A stretch of DNA of 64,000 bases from Phycisphaerae bacterium (GCA_029260075.1 JAJDDY010000052.1:21107-85106), one strand, 5' to 3'; shown: positions 26,587-35,873, numbered from the stretch's first letter. Notes: generated from the sequence alone by a model not told the origin. A program made the numbers and translations.

Positions 26587-27222
26587 TTACGAAGTTGGCA
26601 TCGTCGGTGTGGAACCTGAGTCGCGACAACTGTCGCATTGCGCTCCCGATGCTTCGACGGTCTGCCCGCAGCAACACGCCCATGCTGTTTGGCGCGCCGG
26701 GTTGCCCACGACGACGGCGAAGTCCGGTACGCTCTTGGTAACGACGGCGCCGGCACCGACGATGGCGTAGCGACCGATGGTCAATCCGGGGAGAATCACC
26801 GAGCCGCCGCCGATGGAAGCGCCCGTTCGAACCAGCGTAGGTACGAGCCAGTCGTCGTCGCAGGCGTACCGCGCGGTCGATGCGGCCAAGCCCCGACTAC
26901 GCGGCCGACGATCGTTGGTGAACACTGTTCCCGGTCCTACGAAGACGTCATCTTCGATCGTTACTCCGTTCCAAATCATGGCTTGGTTCTTGATTACGAC
27001 GCGATCCCCAATCCGGGCGCCACCTTCAATGAAGACGTGATCGCAGATGTTGCAGTTGCAACCGATTACGGCGCCGTCAAGAATGTGGCAAAACGCCCAG
27101 ATGCATGTCCCCGAATCGATCGCCTGCGACTCGCACAGCGCTGTCGGATGTATGCGTACACCGAGGACGATACACGGTGGTTTCGTTTGCGGTACGGCCA
27201 ATGAATTCGAGGAAGTCGCCAA
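26587..27222 (-). CDS. WlbB-like left-handed beta-helix N-acetyltransferase
   Basis: About 212 residues from TTG 27222, chosen for GAGGAG upstream; the longer frame would begin inside a repeat element. Hexapeptide repeats run from IHPTALCES through GARIGDRVVIKNQAMIWNGV (in pieces), VFVGPGTVFTNDRRPRSR, and GASIGGGSVILPGLTIGRYAIVGAGAVVTKSVP (in pieces). TNDRRPR and VVGNPA are typical of UDP-3-amino sugar N-acetyltransferases such as WlbB/WbpD. The C-terminus has CCCGQ...CDSC, a zinc-ribbon-like end also seen in that family. It lies next to a WlbA-like dehydrogenase, but no aminotransferase (WlbC) is present. Confidence 0.85.
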   Translation of the reverse strand: MATSSNSLAVPQTKPPCIVLGVRIHPTALCESQAIDSGTCIWAFCHILDGAVIGCNCNICDHVFIEGGARIGDRVVIKNQAMIWNGVTIEDDVFVGPGTVFTNDRRPRSRGLAASTARYACDDDWLVPTLVRTGASIGGGSVILPGLTIGRYAIVGAGAVVTKSVPDFAVVVGNPARQTAWACCCGQTVEASGAQCDSCRDSGSTPTMPTS

Positions 27223-27255
27223 TGTGTTGTTCGCTCCTCTGAGGGTTACTTGGCG

Positions 27256-27397
27256 TGGCAGCCTGTCGAAAAAGTGTGGCACCGGCTTCCAGCCGGTGAT
27301 CCATTAGCGATTTCCGCCTCCTGACGGGGACAAGTCCCGTTGTCACGGGCGGGTTCGCGGCGACGTGATTGAATACCAGCCTTGTCCAGCAGACGGG
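27256..27397 (+). repeat. MITE-like repeat family B, copy 2
   Basis: Starts GGCAGCCTGTCGAAAAAGTG, contains the perfect CACCGGCTTCCAGCCGGTG palindrome, and ends CCAGCCTTGTCCAGCAGACG. It is similar throughout to the 1432-1564 copy. It lies in the gap between the dehydrogenase and acyltransferase genes and abuts the acyltransferase start. Confidence 0.75.
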
Positions 27398-27440
27398 TAG
27401 CTGCTTGGCACACGCGCCGGACGTTTCACGCTTGCGCCGT

Positions 27441-28595
27441 TTACACCTTTCGTGTCATCGACGGAGGTCGCTGGTTTTGTCGACCCGCTTTTCCGGCGAG
27501 GTGGGGCGCTGACGTCGGTATCGACGTCGCATCGACGGATGCAGCTTGGCACAGCATGTCAGCATTGCCGTCGACCAAGCACTCAACGCCGCCTTGTTGC
27601 ATGGACCGCATGGCCGCATCGAGCACTCTGGCGACGGCGATGCCGTCGCGGGCGCCGGGACCGTACGGAATACCGGTCAGCACCCAATCGGCGAAAGCGG
27701 CAGCTTGATTGAGCAGCGGTTCGATCTGACGCATCGCCAGCGAGCGAACGTCGGCATGGCGCAGTAGATACCGGAAATCGCCGAACGAATCGTAGTTGGG
27801 CGGTTGATCCAATCCTTTGTCGTAGAGTCGAAGCGTATCCGCAGGATCGATGTCGTCCCAATGGGCCATCTTCCGTTGTCCCACGACCGTCAGTGTTCGG
27901 ACTTTTCTCGGGTTAAGCCAACTGACGTGAATGTGTGCCAGCGTGTTGCCCGGATATCGAAGTGTGACGAAGCAGACGTCCTCGACGGCTTCTTGAGTAA
28001 TGCAACTCCCTGTGGCTGAAACCGAAACCGGCGTCGCATCAAGTAGGTAGTTGAAGATCGAAATGTCGTGCGTGCCCAAGTCGAACAACGCGTTGACATC
28101 GCCGCGAATCGGTCCAAGGTTGGTTCGGACGGCGTCAAGGTAGTGAACGTCGCCGATTTCGCCTTCCTCGATCAACCCGCGCAGCTTGCGTATGCCGTTG
28201 TTGAACAGGAATACGTGACCGACCATCAACACGACACCAAGACGATCGGCGAGGTATCCGAGGTGATTGGCTTCGTCGGCTGTCATACACAGCGGCTTTT
28301 CGACCAGCACGTGTTTCCCCGCGTTCATCGCATCGGCGGCGATTGCGGCGTGCGTTCGCGTGGGTGTGGCCACTACCACCGCATCGATCGAGCTGTCGTT
28401 CAATAGATCACGATAATCCGTGGTCGTGGTCACCCTTGGGAATCGGCGCCGCATATCGTCAAGCCGCTCCTGCTGCAAGTCTGCACAGGCTACGACGCGC
28501 GTTCGATCGAGTTGCGAAAACACGCGCACATGGTTTGGACCCCAGTGCCCGCAGCCGATCACGCCAATACGCAATTCTTGCTTCTTTGAAGACAT
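27441..28595 (-). CDS. Gfo/Idh/MocA family dehydrogenase (WlbA-like)
   Basis: 384 residues with AAGGAG nine bases before the ATG. Rossmann motif GVIGCGHWGPNHVR, then VVVATPTRTHAAIA and HVLVEKPLCMT (EKP motif). The C-terminal substrate domain has LMVGHVFLFNNGIRKL, DLGTHDISIFNYLL and the VKxxH-like conserved region. It resembles NAD-dependent UDP-GlcNAc(A) 3-dehydrogenases such as WlbA/WbpB. Its neighbours, a WlbB-like acetyltransferase and a GT2, support a 2,3-diacetamido-sugar route, though the required aminotransferase is elsewhere or absent. Confidence 0.88.
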   Translation of the reverse strand: MSSKKQELRIGVIGCGHWGPNHVRVFSQLDRTRVVACADLQQERLDDMRRRFPRVTTTTDYRDLLNDSSIDAVVVATPTRTHAAIAADAMNAGKHVLVEKPLCMTADEANHLGYLADRLGVVLMVGHVFLFNNGIRKLRGLIEEGEIGDVHYLDAVRTNLGPIRGDVNALFDLGTHDISIFNYLLDATPVSVSATGSCITQEAVEDVCFVTLRYPGNTLAHIHVSWLNPRKVRTLTVVGQRKMAHWDDIDPADTLRLYDKGLDQPPNYDSFGDFRYLLRHADVRSLAMRQIEPLLNQAAAFADWVLTGIPYGPGARDGIAVARVLDAAMRSMQQGGVECLVDGNADMLCQAASVDATSIPTSAPHLAGKAGRQNQRPPSMTRKV

Positions 28596-29047
28596 AGCTC
28601 AAAGCTCCTTGAACCTCGGACCCGCTCTCATCGCGCGTCGTCATCGTGAATATCGGAACCACAGGAGGGGCGGTTCAGTTAGCGGAGCCACCAATGCACG
28701 CTGGGAATTCGAGGTTTCGGGTGAGCTCCGGCCCGCACGGCCGATAAGAATCGCGATCTTTGGACAAGAAGGACTCTGGAATGGCGTCGAGCGTGGAATC
28801 GGTAGCGAATTGGTTGATCTCTGCCGGAACGAGCATCGCTCGTCAGGGGCGGTGTCCCTGTCGTATTTCGGCGGTGTACCGAGACCGCTTTCCCGTATGC
28901 GAGAGCCTCTGTGGTTCGCGTGCAGCGGTTCGCGGAAGTGGATGCGAGACGCGACGCTTGCGGCGTTGTCGTGCTACGAACGTTGGCGTCCAGTGCCACG
29001 AACGTGGCGGTTAAAATTGAGCGCGCCGAGCTTGCTTCGACGGTTCG
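28596..29047. other. Intergenic stretch without a supported gene
   Basis: About 450 bases between the dehydrogenase and the TolC-like gene. Short + strand frames exist but show no signal, domain or ribosome binding site I can support. Confidence 0.5.
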
Positions 29048-30649
29048 CTACGGCACCGGTCCAAGCGCGCGGTCGACGTCTGCAGTGTCCGTGTGATCGT
29101 TGATCAAATCGAAGAACTTGCCCGTCGCGGTGCAGAGCTGAGCGATATTGATGCCGACGATAAACGTCAGGCGCGCGACCCTCTGCTGTTGATCAAACAA
29201 GGATTCACGACGTTTGACAATATCGTCGATGTTCAGTGTCCCCTGGATGTACTGTTCGATTCCGCTCACGAAATCTTCTCGAAAGCGTGGAATATTTGCC
29301 TTCAGTTCATCGCGACTGGCGCCGAGGGTTTCGATTCGGATGATCGGTTCGAGCGTGTCGACGAAAATCCTATTTTCCCGCGCAATGATCGCCTGGCGAA
29401 AACGGGCGATTCTCGCTTGGGCTTGCCTCCCCAAGCTGTCGGTGACTCGCGAATCAACCGCACTGACGTCCACCCCCACCGATAGTTGCCAGTCCGAGTT
29501 GCCATCGAGGTCGGTCCCACCGTCCAAGTTGGAGTTGGCGTCAAAGAGGAGCGAGACATCCCACTTGCCCCGACGGGCGAGGTCGAGTTGGACTTCGGCG
29601 TTGCGTTGTTCGTTGCGCAGCGTGGCAATCTCGGGATCCGTCTCAATGCTTGCGCGAAGCAGATCGTCGTGTGCAGCGCCGAGAAATGGGTTGAACGCTT
29701 CGTCGACAAGCTGGATTTGCGCGTGAAACGGAAGTCCGCACGATCCCTTGAGCCGTTCACGATCGATGTCCAATCGCCCGGCTATTTCACCCAAGAAAGC
29801 GCTTGCCTTGGCGAGCTCCGCTCGGACGCGGCTCCGATCCGTGGTCAGGTCCCGCCCGGCGATCTCTTCCATTCGGGTGGTGAGGTTGCGAAGATCACGC
29901 TCCCACGATGCGGCGTGGTCGACCTGGCGGCGAAGGTTGAGCACGTTGAAAAAACTTCGCAGCGCGTTCTCCAGCCTGCTGCGGACCGTCTGAATGTAGC
30001 CAAGCTGCGCAGTGCTGAGTTCGTTGCGCCGAAATATTTCCTCGCTCGTGCGTTCGAGCTTCTGCCGCGAAACCCACAGCGGATATCGAACACTGGCGGA
30101 GAGGAAGGGTTGAACCCCATCGGTCTCGTCACGCGCAAGCGTGGACAACCCGACGCCGAAGTCCAACTCGGTGGTGTCGAAGAACTGCTTTTCGACGTTG
30201 AACTCGACGGAGTTCTGGCGACGCCTGCTGACGGCCCCGGTTAGTCTACCAGGTCGTGCGGAATCGGGGACGTTGGTGCGCGATTCCGAAATATCGTTTC
30301 GTGTAACCATGCGCGGCGTCAGCGAGTCCCTCGACACGACGAAGAAGTCGTACCTTGCCTCCTCCGACATGTATCGTTGATAGCTCGACTTGATGTCCGG
30401 TTCGTTATCGAACGCGATTTCGATGACGGAGTGCGGGGTCAAGCGATAGGACTCGCCGCAGTCGACTCTCGTAAGGCGGCTTGGGCCGGGCAACTCAGCG
30501 GCAATCGTCGGAATAGGGAGGTGTACTTCAGTGCGCAACCGGGCCGACGGAAGCGTGGAGTCGCAAGAGACGGAGCAAAGAGCGCCAAGCGCTAGCCAGC
30601 GACCGAAGGCGCGCATGCGGAACAAGCGTTTCGGAAGATGGCGTCGCAT
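29048..30649 (-). CDS. TolC-like outer membrane efflux lipoprotein
   Basis: 533 residues. An N-terminal lipobox (LGALCSVSC) implies a lipid anchor. The rest is rich in amphipathic helix and heptads: QTVRSRLENALRSFFNVLNLRRQVDHA, LTTRMEEIAGRDLTT, RASIETDPEIATLRNEQRNAEVQLDLARRG (all in pieces). It ends with RRESLFDQQQRVARLTFIVGINIAQL. This pattern of two structural repeats is the outer membrane factor (TolC/OprM) fold, a trimeric channel for type I secretion or RND pumps. No membrane fusion protein or pump gene is adjacent. Confidence 0.82.
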   Translation of the reverse strand: MRRHLPKRLFRMRAFGRWLALGALCSVSCDSTLPSARLRTEVHLPIPTIAAELPGPSRLTRVDCGESYRLTPHSVIEIAFDNEPDIKSSYQRYMSEEARYDFFVVSRDSLTPRMVTRNDISESRTNVPDSARPGRLTGAVSRRRQNSVEFNVEKQFFDTTELDFGVGLSTLARDETDGVQPFLSASVRYPLWVSRQKLERTSEEIFRRNELSTAQLGYIQTVRSRLENALRSFFNVLNLRRQVDHAASWERDLRNLTTRMEEIAGRDLTTDRSRVRAELAKASAFLGEIAGRLDIDRERLKGSCGLPFHAQIQLVDEAFNPFLGAAHDDLLRASIETDPEIATLRNEQRNAEVQLDLARRGKWDVSLLFDANSNLDGGTDLDGNSDWQLSVGVDVSAVDSRVTDSLGRQAQARIARFRQAIIARENRIFVDTLEPIIRIETLGASRDELKANIPRFREDFVSGIEQYIQGTLNIDDIVKRRESLFDQQQRVARLTFIVGINIAQLCTATGKFFDLINDHTDTADVDRALGPVP

Positions 30650-31330
30650 GTGCGGTTTGGTTGAGTCCCTTCGTATGCTTCGATGTTGGCCTGCTGCGGG
30701 GCGAGTCTATTCTCGTTCGACGACACGAGCAACCGAACCGACCAGTCGGTCGAGCCGTGTTACGTGCCGAATACGTTCGCGCCCCAGCCAAACCGTCTTG
30801 AGCCATGTATCGCCCCAGTGCAGCCGTGTGGCGACGCAGGGACCGATGTAGCGATTTGTAAGACTCAAGCGACGGGTTCGTCCGATCCGAGCCGCAACCC
30901 CCCCGAGGAAACGCTCTCACGCTGTCACGACCTGCTTTCTAATGCGGCGTCACACCTTAATGTTCGGGTTGTCGCCGCCCGAACCAGCGGAGCCAGGCGC
31001 GCCGGTCAAAGCCCTCCGCGCTAGCGGTGGGACAGGTCCGCGGGCTAGCGCCCACAGCTCTGACGCCGTCGCAAACCCGTGGACTTGGCTGTGACGGAGC
31101 ACCAGCGCTCGACCCGATCGAAACCGGATCCGCAGACCCACGCGAGGCGCGCGAAGCGGTGGCTCGGGCCGGACGCAGGAGTCCTTCATTCTTGAGGAGG
31201 TTCCGGAGGTCGCATTCTTGACGACCGCACGGTGTACCGGTCCTGCCAGCGGTGTCGATGTCGCCTATTCGCCAACCACGATTGCTACCGCTTGCGGAAC
31301 CGAGCCCGGTTTGCCATAATGCCCGGTCAC
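30650..31330. other. Intergenic stretch with a family A repeat
   Basis: About 680 bases. A Cys/Pro-rich + strand frame (30683-31024) has no ribosome binding site and runs through the repeat at 30887, so I do not call it. The rest is leader for tRNA-Ala. Confidence 0.4.
30887..30952 (+). repeat. Palindromic repeat family A, degenerate copy 4
   Basis: CCGAGCCGCAACCCCCCCGA with AGGAAACGCTCTCACGCTGT following. The right arm has decayed. Confidence 0.55.
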
Positions 31331-31403
31331 GGGGCCATGGCGCAGTTGGGAGCGCGTCTGCATGGCATGCAGAAGGTCGCGAGTTCGAGTCTCGCTGGCT
31401 CCA
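31331..31403 (+). tRNA. tRNA-Ala (anticodon GGC)
   Basis: Acceptor GGGGCCA pairs with TGGCTCC and includes the alanine identity pair G3-T70. D stem GCGC/GCGC, anticodon arm TCTGC-ATGGCAT-GCAGA, T arm GCGAG-TTCGAGT-CTCGC, discriminator A. CCA is not encoded. Confidence 0.95.
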
Positions 31404-31834
31404 GTGATGTGGTTTCCGCTGAGCGCGGAACTCTTTCGTACGCGCTTGTGTTGGGTCGTTCGGCTTGGGCGCTCTGAGTTTCGGTAGTCTGCCGGATTCG
31501 CGAGTTCCGAGACCGCATCGGTCAAAGACGTACACCTCGAGTGCCAACCTATCGATTGCACCGACCAACCCACAAGCCGTTGTCACGATTGGCCGTTGCA
31601 GCAGCCTTTCGCGATGTACTTTCGGACGTACAAGCGCCGCACCCTGACACGAACGGCACTCTGCTTAAGTGGCTTCAGGAGATGATACGCGCGTATTCGG
31701 GTTTGTTTCTCATCGCTCTCGCTCGACCTTTGAAATCGAACAGTCGCAAACGACACCTTGTCGTGAGTTCTCAGCAGCATCGCGCGACGATGCGCCGTGC
31801 GCGGCGAACGTGCGTTTGACGGGACTTATGATAC
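31404..31834. other. Intergenic stretch between two tRNAs
   Basis: About 430 bases with no supported gene on either strand. Confidence 0.5.
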
Positions 31835-31908
31835 TACCGACGCCAGGTCTCGAACCTGGGACCTCCTGCTCCACAGGCAGGCGCTCTAACCAACTGAGCT
31901 ACGTCGGC
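31835..31908 (-). tRNA. tRNA-His (anticodon GTG), non-canonical acceptor end
   Basis: Cloverleaf on the minus strand: acceptor GCCGACG against CGTCGGT, D stem GCTC/GAGC, anticodon arm CCTGC-CTGTGGA-GCAGG, T arm CCAGG-TTCGAGA-CCTGG. The anticodon is GTG, so histidine. Unlike ordinary bacterial tRNA-His there is no encoded G at -1 (the base is C), position 73 is A not C, and the first pair is G1-T72. Confidence 0.9.
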
Positions 31909-32376
31909 GACACCCCGGCATCGGGGCAGACGCGCGGCGCCAGACGCCGCGACTGCGGTTTTTAACCGCTTGGGCGATCGATGTCCACCGGGGAGAACGT
32001 GTCCGCACGTGCGACGCCGGGCAGCCGCATTCTAACTTCCGGAGTGGTTGGAGTTGCCTCGGGCTTGTTGGTGCCTGCTTCGCGTGGCTGAAAGCACGGA
32101 TCGGCCGAATCGTAAGAGCCGACACCGCTTGAGAATCCTCAGAATGCGGCTGCCCTGACGAGCGACGGCGGAACCGGTGCCGGGAGATACGTGATGCACT
32201 GGGGATCGACGGCGTTGTGGGCGATCGCGCCGCGCCGGAGTATTGTCGGTTGAGGTGGCACGTCGCGCTCGAACGATCGCGGGACGTGGTGATTACGGCC
32301 GGGGCGATTGCAAGCGAGTGAAAGTGCGGAGGTCGCTGTTACCCAGCGGCCGGCTGCACGAGAAACGTTGCAGGTC
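31909..32376. other. Intergenic stretch without a supported gene
   Basis: About 470 bases between tRNA-His and the convergent UVR-motif gene. No supported gene. Confidence 0.5.
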
Positions 32377-33159
32377 TCACGTGGGACGCGTCTTTTGATC
32401 CCGTCGCTTCAATGCGTCACGTAGTTGAGCAGCTTCTTCAAACCGTTCATTCTCGATGGCTTCGCGTAACGCTTTGCGGGTCACGATGAGTGAATCCTGG
32501 GGTACGCGTCGCCCAAGCTCCTGCGCCATCGCTCGGAGTATTTTCAGCTCTTCGCTCGATTGGGCCGCTTCGTCTTGACCGTATCGCGCGAAGTGGTCAT
32601 TGACGGCCATGGTCCCCCGATTGACATGGGCGAGTGCGCTGGACGCTTCCCCCTGCTGCATGGCCGCGTAGGCGCGGGCACGTGCATCCATCATCAACAC
32701 GTACGGTCGAAATTCCTCGAGTGCCAACTGATCTTCACGCTCCAGCGCGTGGTCACGACAGAGGTCGAACACCTCTAGGTTGTGTGAAGTGTCGCGAGCT
32801 ACGTCGGCGTATTCTTCGAGAACGAACAGCGCCACATATCGACGATAGAACAGTGACGCCTCGTTTCTCAGTTCGTTGCTTTCTTCCGGTGATAGGGAAA
32901 AGCCAAGCGTCGTACCGTTGCATGATTCGTAGCGCTGTAACTCCTTCTTGTGACGGTTGAGCAACGACTCGCGTCCACCGGGCCGTTGCCCGTCGGGACG
33001 CCCAACGGTTTCCATTTGAATGAGGCCGAGCTCGACGCGCATTTGTATGCGGACCACGCCGTCCGTACCGAGTATCTTTCGAACGGAGATTTTTTCCGGC
33101 TCGAATGGCCAATCCGCGAGCGTATCTTTTAGATCAACGTAAGACATTGCGCTATGCAT
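32377..33159 (-). CDS. UVR-motif protein of unknown function
   Basis: 260 residues (an in-frame ATG four codons later is equally possible). The C-terminus (LREAIENERFEEAAQLRDALKRRDQ, in pieces) is a UVR motif, the helical hairpin by which UvrB and UvrC, and McsA-type proteins, bind partners. The N-terminal 70 residues are beta-rich with VRIQMRVELGLIQMETVGRPDG. The middle is helical with TPR-like character (LFYRRYVALFVLEEYADVARDT). No nuclease or helicase motif is seen. I do not assign a role beyond protein interaction. Confidence 0.7.
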   Translation of the reverse strand: MHSAMSYVDLKDTLADWPFEPEKISVRKILGTDGVVRIQMRVELGLIQMETVGRPDGQRPGGRESLLNRHKKELQRYESCNGTTLGFSLSPEESNELRNEASLFYRRYVALFVLEEYADVARDTSHNLEVFDLCRDHALEREDQLALEEFRPYVLMMDARARAYAAMQQGEASSALAHVNRGTMAVNDHFARYGQDEAAQSSEELKILRAMAQELGRRVPQDSLIVTRKALREAIENERFEEAAQLRDALKRRDQKTRPT

Positions 33160-33847
33160 CCCGACGATGGCCTGCCTCGCCCCCAGAGTTCCCCAAAGTA
33201 TCCTAGGCCACTTCCATTCTACAATTCAACGTCGACGCCGATCGTCTCGTTCGGCGTCATCACCCGATAAGAGTTGATCTCGTGCTAAGAAGCAAGCCGA
33301 ATCGTACCCGTAGGGCGGTTTGGAGTAGCGTATGAGCGAGCGCGTTACGCCACATCTTCGGACGTTGAATGGCAGGCTGTTCAACCGTACGGAGCTATTG
33401 TGCAACCGACTTTCTAGTCGGTCGTCTTCGGAGCGACAGCGCTGCTTGACGGACCGGAGCGTCGGCCCCGCGGCGGTTGTCAGCGGCTGATAGGGGTTGC
33501 GCCCGGGAATCGCGCGCTTGAGGGTGCCCCATCCTTCTCTACTGGAAAATGGTGGCCGTGAGATGGAGCGGCCGCGTGGACGGAGTCATTGGTTTTGTGT
33601 GTTCATCTCCCATCCGTTGCAGCGCAAGGAGCGGGGCACCACCGCTTCCTCGTACACTTCGCCGCGCAAAGGATAGGGTACTCCCACCGCGCGACGAGGG
33701 GGCCGCCTGTTGTCCAAGAAATGCGATTCGCCCGCGACTGGCGCTCATATACACATCGCACCGACCGCCACACCGGCGATACTACGATGCCACGAAAGTG
33801 TCAGTCTTCGTCGACGGCGGCCGCGATGGTGGAACGGGGAGGGTGCG
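33160..33847. other. Intergenic stretch with repeat fragments
   Basis: About 690 bases. Contains a family C repeat at 33522 and a degenerate AGGCTGTTCAAC segment near 33374 that recalls family B ends. No supported gene. Confidence 0.45.
33522..33554 (+). repeat. Repeat family C, copy 1
   Basis: GGGTGCCCCATCCTTCTCTA followed by CTGGAAAATGGTGG. It matches, with few differences, the reverse complement of 61427-61461. Confidence 0.6.
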
Positions 33848-34126
33848 CTAGCCCAGCATATCGAGGAGGCGTGAAACCGTGCCTTCGATTCGATCCGGTG
33901 TTTCGTAGGTACCGTTGGCGACTTCTTCACGTATGGCGTTGACGCGGGCTATGCGAAAGCTCGAGTCGGCCATGGTGTCAGCCAGTGCTCGACTTGCGGA
34001 GGAAATCTCGACGGTGTCTTGTGCCGGCGCGTTGTCTGGCGGCGTGGTGGGGGCGGAGGACCGGACGTTTGAAGGGCCCGTCGGCGTCGCTGAATCCATA
34101 CCACCAAGGTTGATAATCAAACTCAT
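33848..34126 (-). CDS. flgM: Anti-sigma-28 factor FlgM
   Basis: 92 residues; AGGA lies eight bases before the ATG. The C-terminal half is FlgM: DTVEISSASRALADTM, then RIARVNAIREEVANGTYETP and DRIEGTVSRLLDML. FlgM binds and inhibits FliA until the hook is built, then is exported. The N-terminal 45 residues are disordered and Ser/Pro/Thr-rich, as is usual. No flagellar gene is nearby, so it is an orphan member of a flagellar regulon. Confidence 0.88.
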   Translation of the reverse strand: MSLIINLGGMDSATPTGPSNVRSSAPTTPPDNAPAQDTVEISSASRALADTMADSSFRIARVNAIREEVANGTYETPDRIEGTVSRLLDMLG

Positions 34127-34700
34127 CTCGCTTATTCCTGGCCGCCGAGGCTCGGCCCGTCCTATGGAACCCGCCGACCGTCAATGGCGTGGGCGATCGA
34201 ATCGCGACGGCGGTCACAAACCGCAGCCGGTGGTTCCATTCTGGCCGCCCAGAAGAGGGGCAGTCCGTAGCAGTGTTGAGGCGTGCCACGTCGCGATGAT
34301 GCCGATAATCGGCGGACCTCGGAGTCCAATATCATCACTGTTGATATCGTCCTTTTGGCGGCAAAAACTTTAGACCTGACGGACTCGTCGCATGCCCTCG
34401 TGCCCCTACCTACTACATATTGCGACAAAGAAATACACAGGCAATACATGTCGATTCGGGGCGCTACGCCGTAGCCCGGACCGGCGCGAGGTGCGGCTCC
34501 GAGAATCGGCTCCTGTGATACTGATAATGCGGATTCCATCGCCGGATCCGGCGTCGTATCGACATCGTGCTCCGGTCAAAATGGGGTGCAGACTGCGCGA
34601 AACGAGCGCTAGGGCTGCTTGTGAGTGCCGTTGCGGGTGAATGGGCGAGCGCGGTGTTGTGCGCCGAACGGCGGCCGTGCGTTCGGTGGCACTCGGGCGG
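34127..34700. other. Intergenic stretch upstream of flgM
   Basis: About 570 bases with no supported gene. A possible flagellar-type promoter lies at 34344-34372. Confidence 0.5.
34344..34372 (-). promoter_or_regulatory. Possible sigma-28-type promoter for flgM
   Basis: On the minus strand TAAAGTTT (34372-34365) matches the FliA -35 consensus exactly. GACGATAT (34351-34344) resembles the -10 GCCGATAA in six of eight positions. The spacing of 13 is two longer than the usual 11, so the call is weak. Confidence 0.25.
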
Positions 34701-35873
34701 CTATTCAACAGGCTGGAGACGCACGGAAACGGTGGTCGACTTACCGTCTCTCTGGTAGGTCACCTGCACGCTGTCTCCGATGGTCTTTGTCTCAAGGGCG
34801 TCGCGCAGGTCGTACTCGTTACCGATGGCAACGTCGTCGATCGCGACGATGATATCCCCGAGTTGTTCCACGTGCCGGGTTCGTTCGGAGGAGATGGTCC
34901 CGCGCAGCCCGGCTTCCTCCGCTCCGCTGTTGGCGCTCACAACCAGAACCAGCACGCCCTCGATGCCCGCGCGTTGTTGAAGCTCGGGTTGCAACGGCAC
35001 GATGCCCAAGCCCGGTCGCCGTTCGTGCCCGAAACGAATCAGTTGCGGCACGACGCGATTGACAATGTCGACCGGTAGGGCGAATCCGATACCGATGCTG
35101 CCACCGGACGAACTCGCGATTTGCGTGTTGACTCCGATAAGTCGCCCGGCGCTGTCCAAAAGCGGCCCGCCGGAATTGCCGGGGTTGATGGCTGCGTCGG
35201 TTTGAATGACGTCGCGAATGGGTCGCCCGGAAAGCGAAGTGATCTCGCGGCCCAGTGCGCTGACCACGCCCGTAGTGAGTGTGTAGTCGAGGCCGAAGGG
35301 GTTGCCGATTGCGAAGACATTCTGTCCCACCTGAAGCGTGCCCGACGTTCCGACGGCGATCGGCGTGAGTCGTTCGGCTGGGACCTCGATTTTCAATACG
35401 ACGAGATCGTTGTCCTCGGACTTGCCCACTCGCGTCGCCGGCCAGACCGAGTTGTCTGCGAGCATGACGTCGATCCGGTCTGCCCCGGCCACGACGTGCA
35501 GGTTGGTTACGATATGACCGTCGCGATCCCATACGAACCCCGAACCCGTGCCCTGAGGAATCGCGAACACGTTCGGACTGAACAGCTGTCGCCGATACTC
35601 GATGGTCGAAATGTACGCGACGCTCGGGGACGCGTTTTGAAAGAGCCGGATGGTGGATTGTTCGTCTGCGGCCAGATCGCCGCGCGGTTCGATCGATCTC
35701 GGTGTGGCGGTTGGCTCGGTTAGCGCGTCGGTGCGGATCGAGCGTGCGAGTGTCCAAACGACGAGGAACACGAGCGTCCAAATTCCGATGCTCGCGGTCC
35801 AGGACACGCCACGCGGGCGCGGCGCGGGATGCTGCGGCGGCGTCGAGGTTGGATCGCTTCGGTACTGGTTCAT
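34701..35873 (-). CDS. HtrA/DegP-like periplasmic serine protease
   Basis: 390 residues. An N-terminal membrane anchor (ASIGIWTLVFLVVWTLA) is followed by a trypsin-like domain. GTGSGFVWDRDGHIVTNLHV gives the His, EDNDLVVLKIE the Asp, and TDAAINPGNSGGPLL the Ser. A single PDZ domain ends the protein (GLGIVPLQPELQQ, GVLVLVVSANSGAEEAGLRG, LGDIIVAIDD). This is the DegS-like layout: anchored, one PDZ. It would degrade or sense misfolded envelope proteins. Confidence 0.95.
   Translation of the reverse strand: MNQYRSDPTSTPPQHPAPRPRGVSWTASIGIWTLVFLVVWTLARSIRTDALTEPTATPRSIEPRGDLAADEQSTIRLFQNASPSVAYISTIEYRRQLFSPNVFAIPQGTGSGFVWDRDGHIVTNLHVVAGADRIDVMLADNSVWPATRVGKSEDNDLVVLKIEVPAERLTPIAVGTSGTLQVGQNVFAIGNPFGLDYTLTTGVVSALGREITSLSGRPIRDVIQTDAAINPGNSGGPLLDSAGRLIGVNTQIASSSGGSIGIGFALPVDIVNRVVPQLIRFGHERRPGLGIVPLQPELQQRAGIEGVLVLVVSANSGAEEAGLRGTISSERTRHVEQLGDIIVAIDDVAIGNEYDLRDALETKTIGDSVQVTYQRDGKSTTVSVRLQPVE

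Noticed and set aside
30683..31024. Cys/Pro-rich 113-codon ORF
   Set aside because: No ribosome binding site, weak residue pattern, and its second half is repeat DNA.
30957..31586. 209-codon minus ORF across tRNA-Ala
   Set aside because: It reads through the tRNA (SNSRPSACHADALPTAP is antisense tRNA translation).
33330..33488. 52-codon ORF starting MSERVTPHLRTLNGRL
   Set aside because: No ribosome binding site and Ser/Arg-rich composition typical of non-coding high-GC DNA.
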